Below the pieces are notes generated by a model, which saw nothing but the letters and a program-made list of their open reading frames with translations, made no database searches and was not told the origin of the DNA. A stretch of DNA of 64,000 nt from contig NZ_PGTO01000008.1 in the NCBI RefSeq assembly GCF_003284725.1, forward strand, positions 62,001 to 126,000, in the 5' to 3' direction. The number at the start of each line of letters is the position of its first letter. The first letter of the stretch is position 1. The translations under genes and the position numbers were made by a program. The DNA comes from Paramagnetospirillum kuznetsovii (GTDB lineage Bacteria > Pseudomonadota > Alphaproteobacteria > Rhodospirillales > Magnetospirillaceae). This document shows, piece after piece, positions 1 to 9,515 of this stretch.

Positions 1-45
1 ACGGGGCGGGTGTTCTTCTCGAACGGACGCCAGATTCTGTTCTAA
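1..45 (+). CDS. 3' end of an unidentified gene (partial)
   Basis: Frame 1 is open from the window edge to a TAA at 43-45, giving the C-terminal residues TGRVFFSNGRQILF. This is too short to assign to a family, and it could be a chance open frame. Nothing downstream continues it. Confidence 0.25.
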   Translation, partial: TGRVFFSNGRQILF

Positions 46-376
46 ATTTAAGCGGCAGCTGCCAATTTGTCCGCTTTAAGGGTGGCATACAATCCGGCTC
101 AAAGGGCCGAGCCACTCGAGCCGTTGCACTTTTCAGTCCGATTCATGCCTGAATCCGACATTAGCTGTCGCTTTCAGCTTTAGGCCGGATTTCGCACCTC
201 TAATCCGGACGGCGACAGCCATAGGGCGGACGGATTCGGGACGCTCACTCACCAGCGAAATCGTTGCAGAACAGTTAGTTATCCCTCCAACTCATCAATC
301 GGAGGGAACGGACATGGCAAGTGGCGTCGCGATGACCGCCAAGGCGGCTCCGTTCGCCCAGGCGGGGGACGAGCCG
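46..376. other. Non-coding stretch with nested hairpins
   Basis: No convincing gene. The stretch holds several perfect or near-perfect inverted repeats. One hairpin has arms GATTCA/TGAATC (130-135 and 140-145, extending imperfectly to 126-149). A nested structure has an outer stem GCTGTCGC (164-171) with GCGACAGC (212-219) and an inner stem CCGGATT (185-191) with AATCCGG (202-208). This could be a structured RNA, a repeat remnant or attenuator-like DNA. No family is recognised. Confidence 0.35.
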
Positions 377-566
377 ATGCTGTCGGATCTGCTGGCCGAC
401 CCCGTCCTTCCACACCCTGATGCGCTGTGACCGCCTGTCCCATGGCGATCTGAAGGCCGCCATCGAGCGGGCCCGGCGGCATTACGGCTGCGTTACCACG
501 GATAAGCGGATTTTTACGCATCCTTTATGCAAAGCCGCGTGGAGCCTTAATGCCCGCCGGACGTAG
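377..566 (+). pseudogene. Small conserved-looking gene split by a frameshift
   Basis: From ATG 377 the frame reads MLSDLLADPV and then loses sense, hitting a stop at 428-430. Changing frame by one base near 404-408 restores a plausible continuation, FHTLMRCDRLSHGDLKAAI then ERARRHYG, which runs to a TAG at 564-566. Together this looks like a short helical protein of the type with a DPV..LM..D motif. An in-frame ATG also exists at 314. Either the gene carries a real single-base indel or the base call is wrong. The function is unknown. Confidence 0.4.
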
Positions 567-602
567 GGTTATCACATCTGAAATTTCAACCGGAGAGCAC
601 CG

Positions 603-686
603 ATGCTCGACATCGTGTTCGTCGTCGCCGCGCTTGCCTTTTTCGCCCTGGGCGCCCTGTTCGTCCATGCCTGCGACCGCATCTGA
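603..686 (+). CDS. 27-aa single-TM microprotein upstream of kdpF
   Basis: A 27-codon ORF starts at ATG 603 after an AACCGGAGAG ribosome-binding site. It encodes one hydrophobic helix (residues 4-21) followed by VHACDRI. It lies 13 bp before kdpF and in the same direction, so it is probably co-transcribed with the kdp genes. It resembles KdpF in size and in having a single membrane span, but not in sequence. A role as a small Kdp-associated membrane peptide is inferred only from position. Confidence 0.6.
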   Translation: MLDIVFVVAALAFFALGALFVHACDRI

Positions 687-699
687 AGGAAGCTGATCC

Positions 700-789
700 A
701 TGGCTTTTGATCTGATCTTAGGGGGTATCACCGTCGTGGGCCTGACGGTCTATCTGGTCTACGCCCTCATCCGCCCCGAACGTTTCTAG
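700..789 (+). CDS. kdpF: KdpF, small subunit of the K+-transporting ATPase
   Basis: A 29-aa protein with a single hydrophobic segment and the typical KdpF ending, [13 protein letters not shown]. In known Kdp complexes KdpF stabilises KdpFABC in the inner membrane. It starts at ATG 700 and ends 10 bp before the GTG start of kdpA. Size, position and the C-terminal YALIRPE motif make the call secure although the gene is tiny. Confidence 0.88.
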   Translation: MAFDLILGGITVVGLTVYLVYALIRPERF

Positions 790-799
790 GAGACCGCCC

Positions 800-2527
800 G
801 TGAACGCCGCAGGCATTCTGCAAATCGTCGTCTTTTTCGCCGTGGTCACGGCGGGGGCGATTCCGTTGGGGGCTTATATGGCCAGGGTCTATTCCGGCGA
901 ACGCACTTGGCTCGATCCGGTGTTCAAGCCGGTCGAGCGGCTGATCTACAAGATCTGCTGCGTCAGAGCCGACCAGGAGCAGCATTGGACGGTCTATGCC
1001 TTCTCCTGCCTGATGTTCAGCGTGATCGGACTGGTGGTGATGTATGCGGTGATGCGGCTTCAGGCCCTGCTGCCGCTCAATCCCGCCGGTCAGGCGGCGG
1101 TCGCCCCCGATCTCGCCTTCAACACCGCCGTCAGCTTCACCACCAATACCAACTGGCAGGCCTATGGTGGTGAAAGCACCATGGCCTATCTCACCCAGAT
1201 GCTGGGGATGACGGTGAAGAACTTCACCTCGGCGGCCACCGGCATGGCCATCCTGGTGGCGTTGGTGCGCGGCTTCGCGCGGCGCCAGGCCAAGACGGTG
1301 GGCAATTTCTACGTCGATGCGGTGCGTTCGATTCTCTACATCCTGTTGCCCATGGCGGTGGTGGTGACCCTGGCGCTGGTGTGGCAGGGCATGCCGCAGA
1401 ATTTCGACGCCTATACGGAGGCAACCACCCTGGAAGGCGCCAAGCAGGTGATCGCCCAAGGCCCGGTGGCCAGTCAGGTCGCCATCAAGCAATTGGGCAG
1501 CAACGGCGGCGGCTTCTTCAACGTCAACTCCGCCCATCCGTTCGAGAACCCCACCGCGATCACCAACCTGATCGAGATGGTGGCGCTGATCTTCATCGCC
1601 GCCGGGCTGGTGTTCAGCTTCGGCCACATGGTGGGCGACCGGCGTCAGGGCCGCGCCCTCTATCTGGCCATGGCGATCATGCTGGCGGTCGGCATCGGCA
1701 TCGCCTACTGGCAGGAGGCTGGCGGCAATCCCCAGATCCAGGCCATGGGGGTCGATGTGATCGCCACCGACATGGCTCCCGGCGGCAACATGGAGGGCAA
1801 GGAGGTCCGCTTTGGAATCGCCAATTCGACCATCTGGGCCGCCGCCACCACCGCCGCCTCCAACGGCTCGGTCAACTCCATGCATGACAGCTACACCCCC
1901 ATCGGCGGCATGGTGCCACTGGTCAACATCATGCTGGGCGAGGTCATTTTCGGCGGCGTCGGTTCCGGCCTGCACGGCATGATCGTCTTCGTCATCGTCG
2001 CGGTGTTCATCGCCGGGCTGATGGTGGGCCGCACCCCGGAATACCTGGGCAAGAAGATGGAGGCCAAGGAGGTCAAGCTGGCCATCCTGTGCATCTTGAT
2101 CTTCCCGCTGTCCATCCTCGGCTTCGGCGCGGCGGCCATGGTGCTGCCGGCCGGTTTGGCCGGGATGAGCGCGGCCGGGCCGCACGGGTTGAGCGAGGTG
2201 CTGTATGCCTATAGCTCGGCCACCGGCAACAACGGCTCGGCCTTCGCCGGTCTGTCGGCCAATACGCTGTGGTACAACAGCACGCTGGGCATCGCCATGC
2301 TGATCGGCCGCTTCCTGATCATTGTCCCGACCCTGGCCATCGCAGGTTCGCTGGCGGCCAAGAAGATCGTGCCGCCGTCTTCCGGCACCTTCCCCACCCA
2401 TGGCGGATTGTTCATCGGCCTGCTGATCGCGGTGATCGTGGTCATCGGCGGCCTGACCTTCTTCCCCGTTCTCGCCCTGGGGCCCATCGTCGAGCATCTG
2501 ATGCTCGGCGTCGGCACCTTGTTCTAA
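800..2527 (+). CDS. kdpA: KdpA, K+-channel-like subunit of the Kdp ATPase
   Basis: A 575-aa polytopic membrane protein starting with GTG at 800. KdpA is the potassium-binding and translocating subunit of KdpFABC and is related to SKT-type K+ channels. Selectivity-filter-like segments are visible, including [11 protein letters not shown] and [20 protein letters not shown], with the family's [14 protein letters not shown] segment near the C-terminus. The length matches the usual 550-600 aa. It is followed by a roughly 130-bp gap containing a repeat and then kdpB. Confidence 0.97.
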   Translation: MNAAGILQIVVFFAVVTAGAIPLGAYMARVYSGERTWLDPVFKPVERLIYKICCVRADQEQHWTVYAFSCLMFSVIGLVVMYAVMRLQALLPLNPAGQAAVAPDLAFNTAVSFTTNTNWQAYGGESTMAYLTQMLGMTVKNFTSAATGMAILVALVRGFARRQAKTVGNFYVDAVRSILYILLPMAVVVTLALVWQGMPQNFDAYTEATTLEGAKQVIAQGPVASQVAIKQLGSNGGGFFNVNSAHPFENPTAITNLIEMVALIFIAAGLVFSFGHMVGDRRQGRALYLAMAIMLAVGIGIAYWQEAGGNPQIQAMGVDVIATDMAPGGNMEGKEVRFGIANSTIWAAATTAASNGSVNSMHDSYTPIGGMVPLVNIMLGEVIFGGVGSGLHGMIVFVIVAVFIAGLMVGRTPEYLGKKMEAKEVKLAILCILIFPLSILGFGAAAMVLPAGLAGMSAAGPHGLSEVLYAYSSATGNNGSAFAGLSANTLWYNSTLGIAMLIGRFLIIVPTLAIAGSLAAKKIVPPSSGTFPTHGGLFIGLLIAVIVVIGGLTFFPVLALGPIVEHLMLGVGTLF

Positions 2528-2580
2528 CTCCGGCATGGAAATGAAGACCTTCATTTTCGTGTCGGCAAGCGCAACGCGCG

Positions 2581-2607
2581 TCGCGCCGCGTGGCGCGGGA
2601 GCCAAGC
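2581..2607 (-). repeat. Dispersed hairpin repeat, copy A (reverse orientation)
   Basis: On the minus strand this reads CTTGGCTCCCGCGCCACGCG followed by GCGCG. The core is the palindrome CGCGCC-N4-GGCGCG at 2582-2597. It is one of four copies in this window; the others are at 4767, 21456 and 60618. It lies in the kdpA-kdpB gap. Confidence 0.6.
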
Positions 2608-2656
2608 ACGCGGATGCGTGCGCCCGGCGCCTGAGGGTCTAACAAAGGAATCTCCC

Positions 2657-4723
2657 ATGGCTATCCATCGTTCACAGGAAATGTCCCTGTTCGACGGTTC
2701 GATCATCCGGCCGGCGGTCGTCTCCGCCTTCGCCAAGCTCGACCCCAGGGATCTTGTCCGCAATCCGGTGATGTTCACCACCGGCGTGGTGGCATTGCTG
2801 TCCACCGTGCTGTTCATCCGCGACGTCGCCAGCGGCGGCGCGTATACCGCCATCGTCGGCCAGATCGCCGCCTGGCTGTGGTTCACCGTGATCTTCGCCA
2901 ATTTCGCCGAGGCGGTGGCGGAGGGGCGCGGCAAGGCCCAGGCCGAGTCCCTGCGCAAGACCAAGACCGAGACCGCCGCCAAGAAACTGGCAACCATCGA
3001 CGCCACCACCCATAAGCAGGTGGCGGCGACCGCCCTGCGGTCCGGCGATCTGGTGGTCTGCGAAGTCGGCGACACCATTCCCGGCGACGGCGACGTGGTG
3101 GCCGGTATCGCCACCATCGACGAAAGCGCCATCACCGGCGAATCGGCTCCGGTGATCCGCGAATCCGGCGGCGACCGCTCGGCGGTCACCGGCGGCACCC
3201 GCGTGGTCTCCGACCGCATCGTGGTGCGGGTCACCGCCAATCCCGGCGAGTCCTTCCTCGACCGCATGATCGCCCTGGTGGAAGGCGCCAAGCGCCAGAA
3301 GACCCCCAACGAGATCGCGCTGACCATTCTGCTGGTCGGGCTGACCCTGGTGTTCCTGATCGTCTGCGCCACCCTGCCCGCCTTCGCCTCCTATTCCGGC
3401 ACGGTTATTCCGGTGGTGTTTCTGATCGCCCTGCTGGTGACCCTGATCCCGACAACCATCGGCGGCTTGCTGTCGGCCATCGGCATCGCCGGCATGGACC
3501 GGCTGGTGCGGTTCAACGTCATCTCCAAATCGGGCCGTGCCGTCGAAGCGGCGGGCGACATCGACGTGCTGCTGCTGGACAAGACCGGCACCATCACGCT
3601 GGGCGCCCGTCAGGCAGCGGAATTCATCCCCCTGCCCCAGGTCAATGAGCGTGACTTGGCCGAGGCCGCCTTCCTGTCGTCGCTGGCCGACGAGACCCCG
3701 GAAGGCAAGTCCATCGTCGCCCTCGCCCGCCAGAAGTTCAACTTTGCCGACCAGGGCAAGTCCGCGACCTTCATCCCCTTCTCGGCCCATACCCGTATGA
3801 GCGGCGTCAATCTGGAGACCGCCTCCGGTCTGGTGGAGATCCGCAAGGGCGCCACCGATTCGGTCACCGCCTATGTGGCCGACAAGCAGGGCAAGACTCC
3901 CGGCGGAATCCCCAAGGAACTGGTCCAGGCGGTGGAGCGGGTGGCCAAGGCTGGCGGCACCCCGCTGGTGGTGGCCCGCGACAACCGTCTGCTCGGCGTC
4001 GTCTATCTCAAGGACATCGTCAAGCCCGGTATCCGCGAACGTTTCGCCACGCTGCGTCAGATGGGCATCCGCACGGTGATGATCACCGGCGACAATCCCC
4101 TGACCGCCGCCGCCATCGCCGCCGAGGCAGGAGTCGACGATTTCCTGGCCGAGGCGACGCCGGAGAACAAGCTGGACCTGATCCGCAAGGAACAGCAGGG
4201 CGGGCGTCTGGTCGCCATGTGCGGCGACGGCTCCAACGACGCCCCCGCTTTGGCCCAGGCCGATGTGGGCGTGGCCATGAACACCGGAACCCAAGCGGCC
4301 CGCGAGGCGGGCAACATGGTGGATCTGGAAAGCGATCCCACCAAGCTGATCGAGATCGTGATGATCGGCAAACAACTGCTGATGAGCCGGGGATCGCTCA
4401 CCACCTTCTCCATCGCCAACGACATCGCCAAGTACTTCGCCATCATCCCGGCCATGTTCATGGTGTCGTACCCGCAGTTGCAGGCGCTCAACGTCATGCA
4501 TCTGGCCAGCCCGCAAAGCGCCATCCTGTCGGCCATCATCTTCAACGCCCTGATCATCATCGCGCTGATCCCGCTGGCGCTCCGCGGCGTCACCTACAAA
4601 CCGGCGGCGGCCGAGGTGCTGCTGCGCCGTAACATCGTGGTCTACGGCCTGGGCGGCATCATCGTTCCCTTCATCGGCATCAAGGCGATCGACCTTCTGG
4701 TCGCGGCCTTGCATCTCGCCTGA
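2657..4723 (+). CDS. kdpB: KdpB, ATPase subunit of the Kdp K+ pump
   Basis: A 688-aa P-type ATPase (class IA) that hydrolyses ATP to drive K+ uptake through KdpA. The P-domain motif DKTGTIT carries the phosphorylated aspartate at D308. The A-domain TGES loop is at 160-163 and the hinge GDGSND at about 523-528. I chose ATG 2657 because it sits six bases after AAGGAA and yields the family N-terminus; an in-frame ATG at 2618 has no such site. Multiple membrane helices flank the catalytic domains. Confidence 0.97.
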   Translation: MAIHRSQEMSLFDGSIIRPAVVSAFAKLDPRDLVRNPVMFTTGVVALLSTVLFIRDVASGGAYTAIVGQIAAWLWFTVIFANFAEAVAEGRGKAQAESLRKTKTETAAKKLATIDATTHKQVAATALRSGDLVVCEVGDTIPGDGDVVAGIATIDESAITGESAPVIRESGGDRSAVTGGTRVVSDRIVVRVTANPGESFLDRMIALVEGAKRQKTPNEIALTILLVGLTLVFLIVCATLPAFASYSGTVIPVVFLIALLVTLIPTTIGGLLSAIGIAGMDRLVRFNVISKSGRAVEAAGDIDVLLLDKTGTITLGARQAAEFIPLPQVNERDLAEAAFLSSLADETPEGKSIVALARQKFNFADQGKSATFIPFSAHTRMSGVNLETASGLVEIRKGATDSVTAYVADKQGKTPGGIPKELVQAVERVAKAGGTPLVVARDNRLLGVVYLKDIVKPGIRERFATLRQMGIRTVMITGDNPLTAAAIAAEAGVDDFLAEATPENKLDLIRKEQQGGRLVAMCGDGSNDAPALAQADVGVAMNTGTQAAREAGNMVDLESDPTKLIEIVMIGKQLLMSRGSLTTFSIANDIAKYFAIIPAMFMVSYPQLQALNVMHLASPQSAILSAIIFNALIIIALIPLALRGVTYKPAAAEVLLRRNIVVYGLGGIIVPFIGIKAIDLLVAALHLA

Positions 4724-4766
4724 ACGTCATGTTGTCCTTCAATCGCCAGGCGGGCGCCTCCGCGCC

Positions 4767-4791
4767 CTTGGCTTTCGCGCCACGAGGCGCG
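4767..4791 (+). repeat. Dispersed hairpin repeat, copy B
   Basis: The core is CTTGGCTTTCGCGCCACG followed by AGGCGCG, with one base changed in the loop relative to copies C and D. Similarity to copy C extends across about 70 bases (roughly 4740-4811 against 21431-21501), so the mobile or duplicated unit is longer than the core. It lies between kdpB and kdpC. Confidence 0.65.
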
Positions 4792-4811
4792 GCGGCCCTT
4801 GGCCTTGCCTC

Positions 4812-4837
4812 CGAGTCCCCGAGATTTCGGGGACTCG
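4812..4837. other. Perfect 10-bp stem hairpin just before kdpC
   Basis: The arms CGAGTCCCCG (4812-4821) and CGGGGACTCG (4828-4837) enclose the loop AGATTT. The structure ends four bases before the GGAGAA ribosome-binding site of kdpC. With no T-run it is not a typical intrinsic terminator. It could stabilise or process the kdpAB mRNA or modulate kdpC translation. Confidence 0.55.
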
Positions 4838-4851
4838 TTCGGAGAATTTCC

Positions 4852-5469
4852 ATGCTCAAGCAACTTCTTCCCTCCACCCTTCTCACCCTGCTGCTGACCG
4901 TCCTGCTGGGGCTGGGCTATCCCCTGGCCATGACCGGCCTCGCAGGCACCCTGTTCCCCAATCAGGCCCATGGCAGCCTGATCGAGAAGAACGGCGCGGT
5001 GGTGGGCTCGGCCCTGATCGGCCAGGGCTTCACCAAGCCGGAATACTTCCACCCCCGGCCCTCGGCCACCACCGACGCCGATCCCAATGATCCGACCAAG
5101 ACGGTGTCGGCCCCCTACAACGCCGCCAATTCGGGGGCCAGCAACGCCGCCCCCACCTCGAAGTCCTACATCGAGTCGACCCAGGCCCTGGTCGATCAGG
5201 TCAAGGCCGAGAATCCCGACGCCCGCGTGCCGCTGCCGGTGGATCTAATCACCGCCTCGGGTTCAGGCCTCGACCCCCACATCTCGCCAGCGGCGGCGGA
5301 GTACCAACTGCCCCGTATCGCCAGGGCTCGCGGTATTTCCGAGAACGAATTGCGCGCCCTGGTGACCGCCAACACCGAAGGCCGGGTCTTCGGCATCCTT
5401 GGCGAGGCGGCCGTCAATGTGCTGAAGCTCAATCTCGCCCTCGACCGGCGCGGGTCGGCGGCGAGATAA
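4852..5469 (+). CDS. kdpC: KdpC subunit of the Kdp ATPase
   Basis: A 205-aa protein with one N-terminal membrane helix (residues 9-33) and a soluble periplasmic domain. KdpC acts as a catalytic chaperone of KdpB. Family segments include [21 protein letters not shown] and RVFGILGEAAVNVL. I chose ATG 4852 because GGAGAA lies five bases upstream; the frame is open further upstream only through the repeat region. It is separated from kdpD by 111 bp. Confidence 0.96.
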   Translation: MLKQLLPSTLLTLLLTVLLGLGYPLAMTGLAGTLFPNQAHGSLIEKNGAVVGSALIGQGFTKPEYFHPRPSATTDADPNDPTKTVSAPYNAANSGASNAAPTSKSYIESTQALVDQVKAENPDARVPLPVDLITASGSGLDPHISPAAAEYQLPRIARARGISENELRALVTANTEGRVFGILGEAAVNVLKLNLALDRRGSAAR

Positions 5470-5580
5470 GATCCTGCGGGGGGCGGGGCAGCGCCCGTCA
5501 AGCCTGCCTGCCCGCGACCGACGATTGCCTTTGCAATCTCGTTCTGGACTTTCGATGGCTGCTGAAACGAACATGGACTC

Positions 5581-8298
5581 ATGACCGACGACCGCGAGGA
5601 ACGCCCATCCCCCGATGCACTGCTGGCCGCCGCCCAGCGCGAAACGCGCGGGCGGCTGAAGATTTTCCTGGGCGCCGCCCCCGGTGTCGGCAAGACCTAT
5701 GCCATGCTGCAGGCGGCGCGGGAACGGCGACGGGAAGGGGTGGATCTGGTGGCCGGCGTGGTCGAGACCCACGGACGGCGGGAGACCGAGGCGCAACTGT
5801 CCGGCATCGACGTTCTTCCACCGCGTCAGTTGGAATATCGCGGCAAGGACTTCCGCGAGATGGACCTGGACGCCATCCTGGCCCGGCGGCCCCAACTGGT
5901 GCTGGTGGACGAACTGGCCCATACCAATGTCCCAGGCTCGCGCCACCTGAAGCGCTGGCAGGACGTGGAGGAGATCCTCGCCGCCGGGATCGACGTCTAC
6001 AGCACGCTGAACATCCAGCATCTGGAAAGTCTCAACGACATCGTCGAGCAGATCTCCGGGGTCAAGGTCCGCGAAACCCTGCCCGACAGCGTGTTGTCGT
6101 CGGCCGACGAGATTTCCCTGATCGACCTGCCGCCGCAGGAACTGATCAAGCGCCTGCACGAGGGCAAGGTCTATGTCCCGGAACAGGCCAAGCGGGCCGT
6201 CGGCAATTTCTTCTCGCCCGGCAATCTGACGGCGCTGCGCGAGATGGCGCTGCGCCACACCGCCGAGCGGGTCGATGCCCAGATGGTGGATTACATGCGG
6301 GCGCACGCCATTGCCGGGCCATGGCCGGCGCGCGAACGCATCCTGGTCTGCATCGACGAAAGGGTGGATGCGGCCAGGCTGGTGCGGGTGGCCAAGCGGG
6401 CGGCCGAGCGCCGTGGCGCCGCCTGGGTGGTCGTTTCCGTGGAGACATCCGGTTCCTATGCCCTGACCGAGGCCGACAAGGACCGCATCTCCGAGGCCCT
6501 GCGCCTTGCCCAGCAGATGGGCGGCGAAACCGCGTTGTTGCAAGGCGACGACGTGGTCGCCACCGTGCTGGACTATGCCCGCGAGCGCAATGCCACCCAG
6601 ATCGTGGTCGGTCGCGCCCGCCCCCGCCGCTGGCGGCTGGGTAAATCGGTGACCGACCGGCTGTTCGCCGAAAGCGGCGACTTCAATGTCTTCGTGGTCG
6701 GCGGCGAGGATGATGACAAACCGGCGCCTCGGGTTGCGTCACGAAAGGTGGCGGTTCCCTCCGACTGGCTTAATCTCGCCTTCGCCCTGTTGTGCTCGGG
6801 GATTGCCACCGGCCTGGGCTTCGTCATCGACATGTGGCTTCCCGTCGCCAGCATCTCGGTGGCCTTTCTGCTGGCGGTGATGGTGGTGGCCATGCGCTCA
6901 GGGCTCCGGCCCGCCATCCTGGCCTCGGTGACCAGCTTCTTCGCCTTCAACTTCTTCTTCACCGAACCGCGCTGGACCTTCGCCGTCACCGACACCCAGA
7001 ATGTGCTGACCCTGGTGTTCTTCCTGATCGCGGCGGTGATCGTGTCCAATATGGCGTCGCGCCTGCGCGCCCAGATCCTGGCGACCAAGGAGAGCGCGCG
7101 GCGCACCACCAATCTCTATGATTTCGGCCGCAAGATCACGGCGGCGGTGACCCTGGACGACGTGCTGTGGGCGGTGGTCCATCACGTCGCCGCCACCATG
7201 ACGGCCAAGTCGCTGGTGCTGCTGCCGGGCGAGTCTGGGTTGGCGATCGCGGCGGGCTACCCGCCCGAGGACCAGTTGGACGACCGCTCGGCCGCCGCCG
7301 CCGACTGGGCCTGGAGCCACGGCAAATTGGCCGGGCGCGGCTCGGCCACCCTGCCTGCGTCGCTGTGGCTGTTCCTGCCGTTGAAAACCGCGCGGGCGCC
7401 GTTCGGCGTGCTCGGCGTCCAGATGAGCGAGGATGCCGACCTGCCCAGCCCGGCGCAGATGCGGCTGTTGGAGACCCTGGCGGACCAGGCGGCGGTGGCC
7501 ATCGAACGCACCACCCTGGTCGCCGATATCGAGACCGCCCGCGTCGCCACCGAGCGCGAGCGCCTGCGTTCGGCCCTGCTGTCGTCCTTGTCCCACGACC
7601 TGCGCACGCCGCTGGTCTCCATCATGGGGGCGGCGTCCAGCTTGCAGAATTACGACGAGATGATGGACCACGCCAGCCGCCACGACCTGACCCAGACCAT
7701 CCAGGACGAGGCCGAGCGCCTTAACCGCTTCGTCCAGAACCTGCTGGACATGACCAAGCTGGGCGCGGGCGCCCTGAAACCCAGGGCCGACTGGGCCGAC
7801 CTCAACGACATCGTCGGCGCCGCCGTGGCGCGGACCCAGCGGCTGGCCCGCGCCCACACCATCAAGGTCGAGATCGATTCCGGGGTGCCGCTGCTCTGCG
7901 TCGACCCGGTACTGATGGAGCAGGTGTTCTTCAATCTGCTCGACAATGCCTGCAAATACGCCCCTCCCGGCACCGCCGTGAAGGTCTGGGCCCGGCGGAC
8001 CCCCGATTACGTCACCATCGAGGTGGTCGACCAAGGCCCCGGCATCCCGCCCGATGCCAGCGAGAAGGTATTCGACATGTTTTATCGGGTTGATCAGGGG
8101 GATTCCAAGACGGCGGGAACCGGCCTCGGCCTCGCCATCTGCCGGGGCATCGTCGAGGCTCATGGCGGCACCATCAAGGCCGAGCCGGGTCTGCATGGCG
8201 CAGGCACCGCCATCATCATTCATCTGCCGCAACGATCCGATATCGACGGCCTCGCCGCCCGGATCAGCGCTGACGCCGAACAGGGGGGAAGGCCATGA
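5581..8298 (+). CDS. kdpD: KdpD, osmosensitive K+ sensor histidine kinase
   Basis: A 905-aa sensor kinase controlling kdp expression. The order is: N-terminal KdpD domain with Walker A GAAPGVGKT (31-39) and a DELAHTN segment (from 110), a universal-stress-protein-like domain (about 250-370), four membrane helices (about 395-495), a GAF domain, then HisKA with SHDLRTPL (phospho-acceptor H672) and a HATPase domain with DQGPGIPP and GTGLGLAI. The length matches E. coli KdpD. Its stop overlaps the start of kdpE by four bases, so the two are translationally coupled. Confidence 0.97.
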   Translation: MTDDREERPSPDALLAAAQRETRGRLKIFLGAAPGVGKTYAMLQAARERRREGVDLVAGVVETHGRRETEAQLSGIDVLPPRQLEYRGKDFREMDLDAILARRPQLVLVDELAHTNVPGSRHLKRWQDVEEILAAGIDVYSTLNIQHLESLNDIVEQISGVKVRETLPDSVLSSADEISLIDLPPQELIKRLHEGKVYVPEQAKRAVGNFFSPGNLTALREMALRHTAERVDAQMVDYMRAHAIAGPWPARERILVCIDERVDAARLVRVAKRAAERRGAAWVVVSVETSGSYALTEADKDRISEALRLAQQMGGETALLQGDDVVATVLDYARERNATQIVVGRARPRRWRLGKSVTDRLFAESGDFNVFVVGGEDDDKPAPRVASRKVAVPSDWLNLAFALLCSGIATGLGFVIDMWLPVASISVAFLLAVMVVAMRSGLRPAILASVTSFFAFNFFFTEPRWTFAVTDTQNVLTLVFFLIAAVIVSNMASRLRAQILATKESARRTTNLYDFGRKITAAVTLDDVLWAVVHHVAATMTAKSLVLLPGESGLAIAAGYPPEDQLDDRSAAAADWAWSHGKLAGRGSATLPASLWLFLPLKTARAPFGVLGVQMSEDADLPSPAQMRLLETLADQAAVAIERTTLVADIETARVATERERLRSALLSSLSHDLRTPLVSIMGAASSLQNYDEMMDHASRHDLTQTIQDEAERLNRFVQNLLDMTKLGAGALKPRADWADLNDIVGAAVARTQRLARAHTIKVEIDSGVPLLCVDPVLMEQVFFNLLDNACKYAPPGTAVKVWARRTPDYVTIEVVDQGPGIPPDASEKVFDMFYRVDQGDSKTAGTGLGLAICRGIVEAHGGTIKAEPGLHGAGTAIIIHLPQRSDIDGLAARISADAEQGGRP

Positions 8299-8978
8299 GC
8301 GCCCGGATTCTGGTCATCGACGACGAGCCGCAGATCCGCAAGTTCATGCGCATCTCGCTCACCGCCAACGGCTACGAGGTGCTGGAGGCCGAGAACGCCG
8401 CGAAAGGAATCGAAGCGGCGCGGTCCCAGCAGCCGGACCTGCTGATCCTCGATCTCGGCCTGCCCGATCTCGACGGCCAGGAGGTCATCAGCGCGGTGCG
8501 CGAGCGCTCCGACGTCCCCATCCTGGTGCTGTCGGTGCGCGCGGGCGAACTGGACAAGGTCGAAGCCCTGGACCGGGGCGCCAACGACTATATCGTCAAG
8601 CCGTTCGGCGTGGCCGAGTTGATGGCCCGTGTCCGCGCCGTCCTGCGCCAGCGGGCCGCCAAGGGCGCCGACGAGGTGGTCGAGGCAGGCTCGGTGCGGA
8701 TCGACCTGACCCGGCGCATCGTCACCCGCGACGGCGAGGACGTGCATCTGTCCAAGCGCGAATGGGGCCTGTTGGCCTTCCTGGCCGGCCAGCCCGACCA
8801 CGTTCTGACCCATAAGCAGATCCTCAAGGAAGTCTGGGGCCCCGCCCATGGCGAGGACACCGCCTACCTGCGGGTCTATGTCAACCAACTGCGTCAGAAG
8901 CTGGAGGTCGATCCGGCGGCGCCCACCCTGATCGTCACCGATGCTGGCGTAGGCTACCGCCTCAAGCGGGGAGAATAG
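8295..8978 (+). CDS. kdpE: KdpE, response regulator of the kdp operon
   Basis: A 227-aa OmpR-family regulator. The receiver domain has an acidic pocket (IDDEPQ), phospho-acceptor D53 in LILDLGLPDLDG, and the conserved lysine in YIVKPFG. The C-terminal winged helix ends in VGYRLKRGE. The ATGA overlap with kdpD indicates coupled synthesis. In related systems it activates kdpFABC at low K+. No KdpE box could be assigned confidently upstream of 603. Confidence 0.96.
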   Translation: MSARILVIDDEPQIRKFMRISLTANGYEVLEAENAAKGIEAARSQQPDLLILDLGLPDLDGQEVISAVRERSDVPILVLSVRAGELDKVEALDRGANDYIVKPFGVAELMARVRAVLRQRAAKGADEVVEAGSVRIDLTRRIVTRDGEDVHLSKREWGLLAFLAGQPDHVLTHKQILKEVWGPAHGEDTAYLRVYVNQLRQKLEVDPAAPTLIVTDAGVGYRLKRGE

Positions 8979-9326
8979 GCCCAGGCGGCCACCGGGCTCG
9001 ATTGTCGGGTGAAGAGACGGTGCAGCCTCGCCGGATCAGCCGTGCGCCGACCAAAATCGCATCAGCCGGAATCAATTCAGCGATCTCCCTGCCGGTCCCC
9101 CATTCGGTCTTCCGGTTCCGCGTCATGGGGATATCCCGATGAGTGTTCGCCTATGGCTTAAACACGAGCCCCGTCGCCGATAAAGGTTCGAGACGGCCTT
9201 TCCGGGGGAGACGTTAGCCCAGCATAAAAAAATCCTTACACCCTCCCGTATCGATCCTTGATGCGGACCGGCGGGATAATGGCTCCGTGGGCAGGGAAGC
9301 GAGGGGGCAGGGAAGCGGAGGGTGTC
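8979..9326. other. Gap after kdpE with no recognisable gene
   Basis: No credible coding frame. The last part carries a short tandem duplication (GGGCAGGGAAGCG near 9289-9318) just before the next small gene and an A-rich run (CATAAAAAAATCC) near 9224-9236. No attachment site or RNA gene was seen. Confidence 0.4.
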
Positions 9327-9497
9327 ATGTCCGACAAGGATATCCTGGGTCTGTTGATCGGAGTCGGCTTGCTGGTCGCCTTCGCCGCCTACATGGCCTA
9401 CATCTATTTCCATCCCGAGAGCTTCAACTGGCTGGAAATACACTCGACATCTCCGAAAGCGCCGAGCGATCAGGATGCCGACGATCTGTTCCTCTGA
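9327..9497 (+). CDS. Small single-TM protein, C-terminus probably replaced by IS remnant
   Basis: A 56-aa ORF from ATG 9327, preceded by a GGAG site, with one membrane helix (about residues 6-25, ILGLLIGVGLLVAFAAYMAY). Its last codons overlap, on the opposite strand, a stretch encoding the first residues of an IS3-type transposase (9470-9515). The present C-terminus PSDQDADDLFL is therefore likely derived from insertion-sequence DNA. Further in-frame ATGs lie upstream (from 9258) but without a ribosome-binding site. The function is unknown. Confidence 0.5.
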   Translation: MSDKDILGLLIGVGLLVAFAAYMAYIYFHPESFNWLEIHSTSPKAPSDQDADDLFL

Positions 9498-9515
9498 AAA
9501 CCTGCTGCGCTTCAT
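9468..9515 (-). mobile_element. Remnant of IS3-family transposase orfA (5' end only)
   Basis: The minus strand from ATG 9515 reads MKRSRFSEEQIVGIL, the near-invariant beginning of OrfA proteins of IS3-family elements. The match ends abruptly after about 15 codons and the frame then reads the complement of the small membrane-protein gene. Only the start of the transposase remains. Terminal repeats of the element could not be identified. Confidence 0.65.

Noticed and set aside
767-2605. 612-codon minus-strand open frame opposite kdpA
   Set aside because: It is a GC-driven shadow: low-complexity His/Asp/Gly/Gln-rich translation opposite a clearly real gene.
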